Source of the DNA: Pseudomonadota bacterium
GTDB taxonomy: Bacteria; Pseudomonadota; Alphaproteobacteria; Micavibrionales; Micavibrionaceae
Assembly (NCBI GenBank): GCA_016198545.1
Contig: JACQIJ010000027.1
Span: 1-7,163, forward strand
Reading direction: 5' to 3'
DNA length: 7,163 bases
Of the stretch, positions 6,019 through 7,163 are shown piece by piece. The notes under the pieces were generated by a model that did no database searches, was not told the origin of the DNA, and was given only the letters and a program-made list of their open reading frames with translations. The translations under genes and the position numbers were made by a program. Every line of letters starts with the position of its first letter. The stretch's first letter is position 1.

Positions 6019-6057
6019 CCGTCATTGCGATCCGCTGAAAGCGGCGCGCAATGACGG
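6019..6057. repeat. Near-perfect 39-base palindromic repeat
   Basis: CCGTCATTGCG (6019-6029) is the exact inverse of CGCAATGACGG (6047-6057). A second stem, CCGCT (6032-6036) with AGCGG (6040-6044), is nested inside around a GAA loop, so the unit folds into one long hairpin with a 2-by-2 internal loop. GTCATTGCG-type palindromes are common dispersed intergenic repeats in proteobacterial genomes. It shares the GTCAT ends and a TGAAA loop with the right-hand hairpin of the element at 4829-4959, so the two may be related. It lies between the convergent pilin and slipin genes. Confidence 0.8.
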
Positions 6058-6069
6058 TCTCAGGAGGGG

Positions 6070-6822
6070 CTATGCCACCTTTTTCACCGCGTCCGCGACG
6101 CTCCGCAGGAGGTCGAGGGGCAGGGGGAGTATCGTCGTGCTGCCCTTCGCGTTCACAAATTCGCCCAGCGTACCGAGATAGCGCAGCTGCATCGTCTCCG
6201 GGCGCTGCGCGAGGATGGCGGCGGCCTCGTCCAGCTGCCTGGCGGCCTGGAATTCGCCCTCGGCGTTGATGATCTTGGCGCGGCGTTCGCGCTCGGCCTC
6301 GGCCTGCTTGGCCATGGCGCGGATCATGGAGGGATCGAGGTCGATGTGCTTGATTGCCACTTCCGTCACCTTGATACCCCATCCGTCTGTTTTTTTATCG
6401 AGAATTTCCTGTATGTCGTGGTTCAGCTTGTCGCGGTGGCTGAGCATTCCGTCGAGGTCGTGCTGGCCCAGTATCTCGCGCAGGGTCGTCTGCGCCAGCT
6501 GGCTGGTGGCGGTGACGAAATTTTCTACGCGGTTGATGGCGTAGGATGGATCGACGACGCGGTAATAAACGACGGCGTTGACTTTAACCGATACGTTATC
6601 CTTTGAAATGACATCTTGCGGCGGGATGTCTTCGGTGCGGATGCGGATGTCTACGCGCAGCATATCCTGAATGACGGGCAGGACGATCTGGACGCCGGGT
6701 TCGCGGATGCTGGAGAATTTTCCAAGCGTGTAGACGACTCCGCGCTCGAATTCCTTGATGACTTTTACCGATGCGATGAGGAGCGCAAAAACAAAAATAC
6801 CGACGACGGCTATGACAGGCAT
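6070..6822 (-). CDS. SPFH/band 7 (slipin, stomatin-like) membrane protein
   Basis: The 250-residue protein has one N-terminal membrane helix (about 2-20), then an SPFH/band 7 domain (about 22-180) with EFERGVVYTLGKF (24-36) and PGVQIVLPVIQ (42-52). The Ala/Glu/Arg-rich stretch 168-205 should form a coiled coil. The tail has MQLRYLGTLGEF (211-222) and TTILPLPLDLL (229-239), typical of prokaryotic slipins. Such proteins form oligomeric rings or microdomains in the cytoplasmic membrane and are linked to membrane protein quality control. In archaeal homologues the stomatin is cleaved by the NfeD-type protease encoded beside it, which fits the nfeD-like gene just upstream here. The length is close to the family norm (about 250-270). 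The start is fixed by AGAAGGAG a few bases before the ATG. The gene follows nfeD by 20 bases in the same operon and ends facing the pilin terminator. It has no evident link to the pilus genes. Confidence 0.92.
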   Translation of the reverse strand: MPVIAVVGIFVFALLIASVKVIKEFERGVVYTLGKFSSIREPGVQIVLPVIQDMLRVDIRIRTEDIPPQDVISKDNVSVKVNAVVYYRVVDPSYAINRVENFVTATSQLAQTTLREILGQHDLDGMLSHRDKLNHDIQEILDKKTDGWGIKVTEVAIKHIDLDPSMIRAMAKQAEAERERRAKIINAEGEFQAARQLDEAAAILAQRPETMQLRYLGTLGEFVNAKGSTTILPLPLDLLRSVADAVKKVA

Positions 6823-6842
6823 GACTTTCTCCTTCTAAAAAA

Positions 6843-7163
6843 CTACTCCGCTTTTATTTTCAAGACCAGTTCCTCTTCCTGCAATCCCGTGACGGTCACC
6901 CTGTCGCCGGGCTTGAGTTCAATCGTTTCATCCGTTTCGGCGGCCCAGACTTCGCCCTGCACGCGCACATGGCCGCCGCGCCCGTTCCAGTCGACGATTT
7001 TCGCGTGGCTGCCGGTCAGGCTTTCTGCGCCGGTGCTGATGCGCTTGCGGTAGACCAGTACAGTCACGTAAACGCATAGCACGACAAAGAGGGCGCAGGA
7101 GAGGCCCAGACCCCAGAGAAGGGCGGGCGTATGCCCGGCGACAATGGCTTCGATTTCCTTGTC
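6843..7163 (-). CDS. NfeD-like membrane protein, C-terminal part (cut by window edge)
   Basis: Only the last 106 codons lie in the window; the frame is open to position 7163, so the start is outside. A GTG at 7080-7082 could be read as a start, but it falls in the middle of a membrane helix and should not be used. Visible are one hydrophobic helix (about codons 14-38 of the visible part, with ALLWGLGLSCALF) ending in a basic RKR, then a small beta-rich domain. It has the NfeD OB-fold pattern: SLTGSHAKIV, GHVRVQGEVWAA (the V.GE.W.A signature) and KPGDRVTVTGL. NfeD proteins pair with SPFH proteins. Short forms have only membrane helices and the OB domain, while long forms also carry a ClpP-like serine protease domain at the N-terminus. 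Which form this is cannot be seen. It ends 20 bases upstream of the slipin start, so the two form an operon. Confidence 0.85.
   Translation of the reverse strand, partial: DKEIEAIVAGHTPALLWGLGLSCALFVVLCVYVTVLVYRKRISTGAESLTGSHAKIVDWNGRGGHVRVQGEVWAAETDETIELKPGDRVTVTGLQEEELVLKIKAE

Noticed and set aside
4829..6057. CRISPR array or attachment sites formed by the repeats around the pilin gene
   Set aside because: There are only two repeat loci, they are inverted palindromes rather than direct repeats with spacers, and no integrase or Cas gene is present.
6616..7053. Plus-strand open frame opposite the slipin and nfeD-like genes
   Set aside because: It spans two well-supported minus-strand genes and the gap between them, and its translation has no recognisable domain.

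Overview
The window looks like chromosomal DNA from a Gram-negative proteobacterium, most likely an alphaproteobacterium. It has a lipoprotein secretin, so an outer membrane is present. The coding sequence is moderately GC-rich, and GTCAT-type palindromic repeats lie between genes. The assignment to a class is inference from gene style and repeats; no rRNA or tRNA is present to confirm it.

Layout. Positions 1-268 hold no gene I can support and probably carry the promoter for what follows. Four plus-strand genes, 269-4818, are tightly packed with gaps of 18, -1 and 12 bases: a pilus-type secretin of the MshL kind, a seven-helix ABC-2-like permease, a membrane-anchored helical protein of unknown function, and a seven-helix membrane protein fused to an AraC DNA-binding domain. 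A 377-base gap (4819-5195) contains a 131-base element built of nested inverted repeats, then a likely promoter and leader for a type IV pilin-like gene (5196-5948). That gene ends at a strong bidirectional terminator followed by a second palindromic repeat. Converging from the right on the minus strand are an SPFH/slipin gene (6070-6822) and, upstream of it, the 3' end of an nfeD-like gene cut by the window edge (6843-7163).

How they may work together. The secretin would form the outer-membrane gate and the prepilin-like protein would be a fibre or pseudopilus subunit. The AraC-type membrane protein could sense something in the periplasm and set transcription of the pilin next door. The permease and the anchored helical protein sit between secretin and regulator, where MSHA clusters normally carry assembly ATPase and platform genes. 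This recalls the ABC transporter required for pilus assembly in Myxococcus (PilG/PilH/PilI), but no ATPase is visible here, so the parallel is only a hypothesis. The nfeD-slipin pair is a separate, widely conserved membrane quality-control or microdomain module.

The points most worth a second look are the Cys/Met/His-rich periplasmic loop of the AraC membrane regulator, the permease plus unknown-protein pair inside a secretin operon, and the intergenic palindromic element whose two hairpins differ by a compensatory base-pair change.
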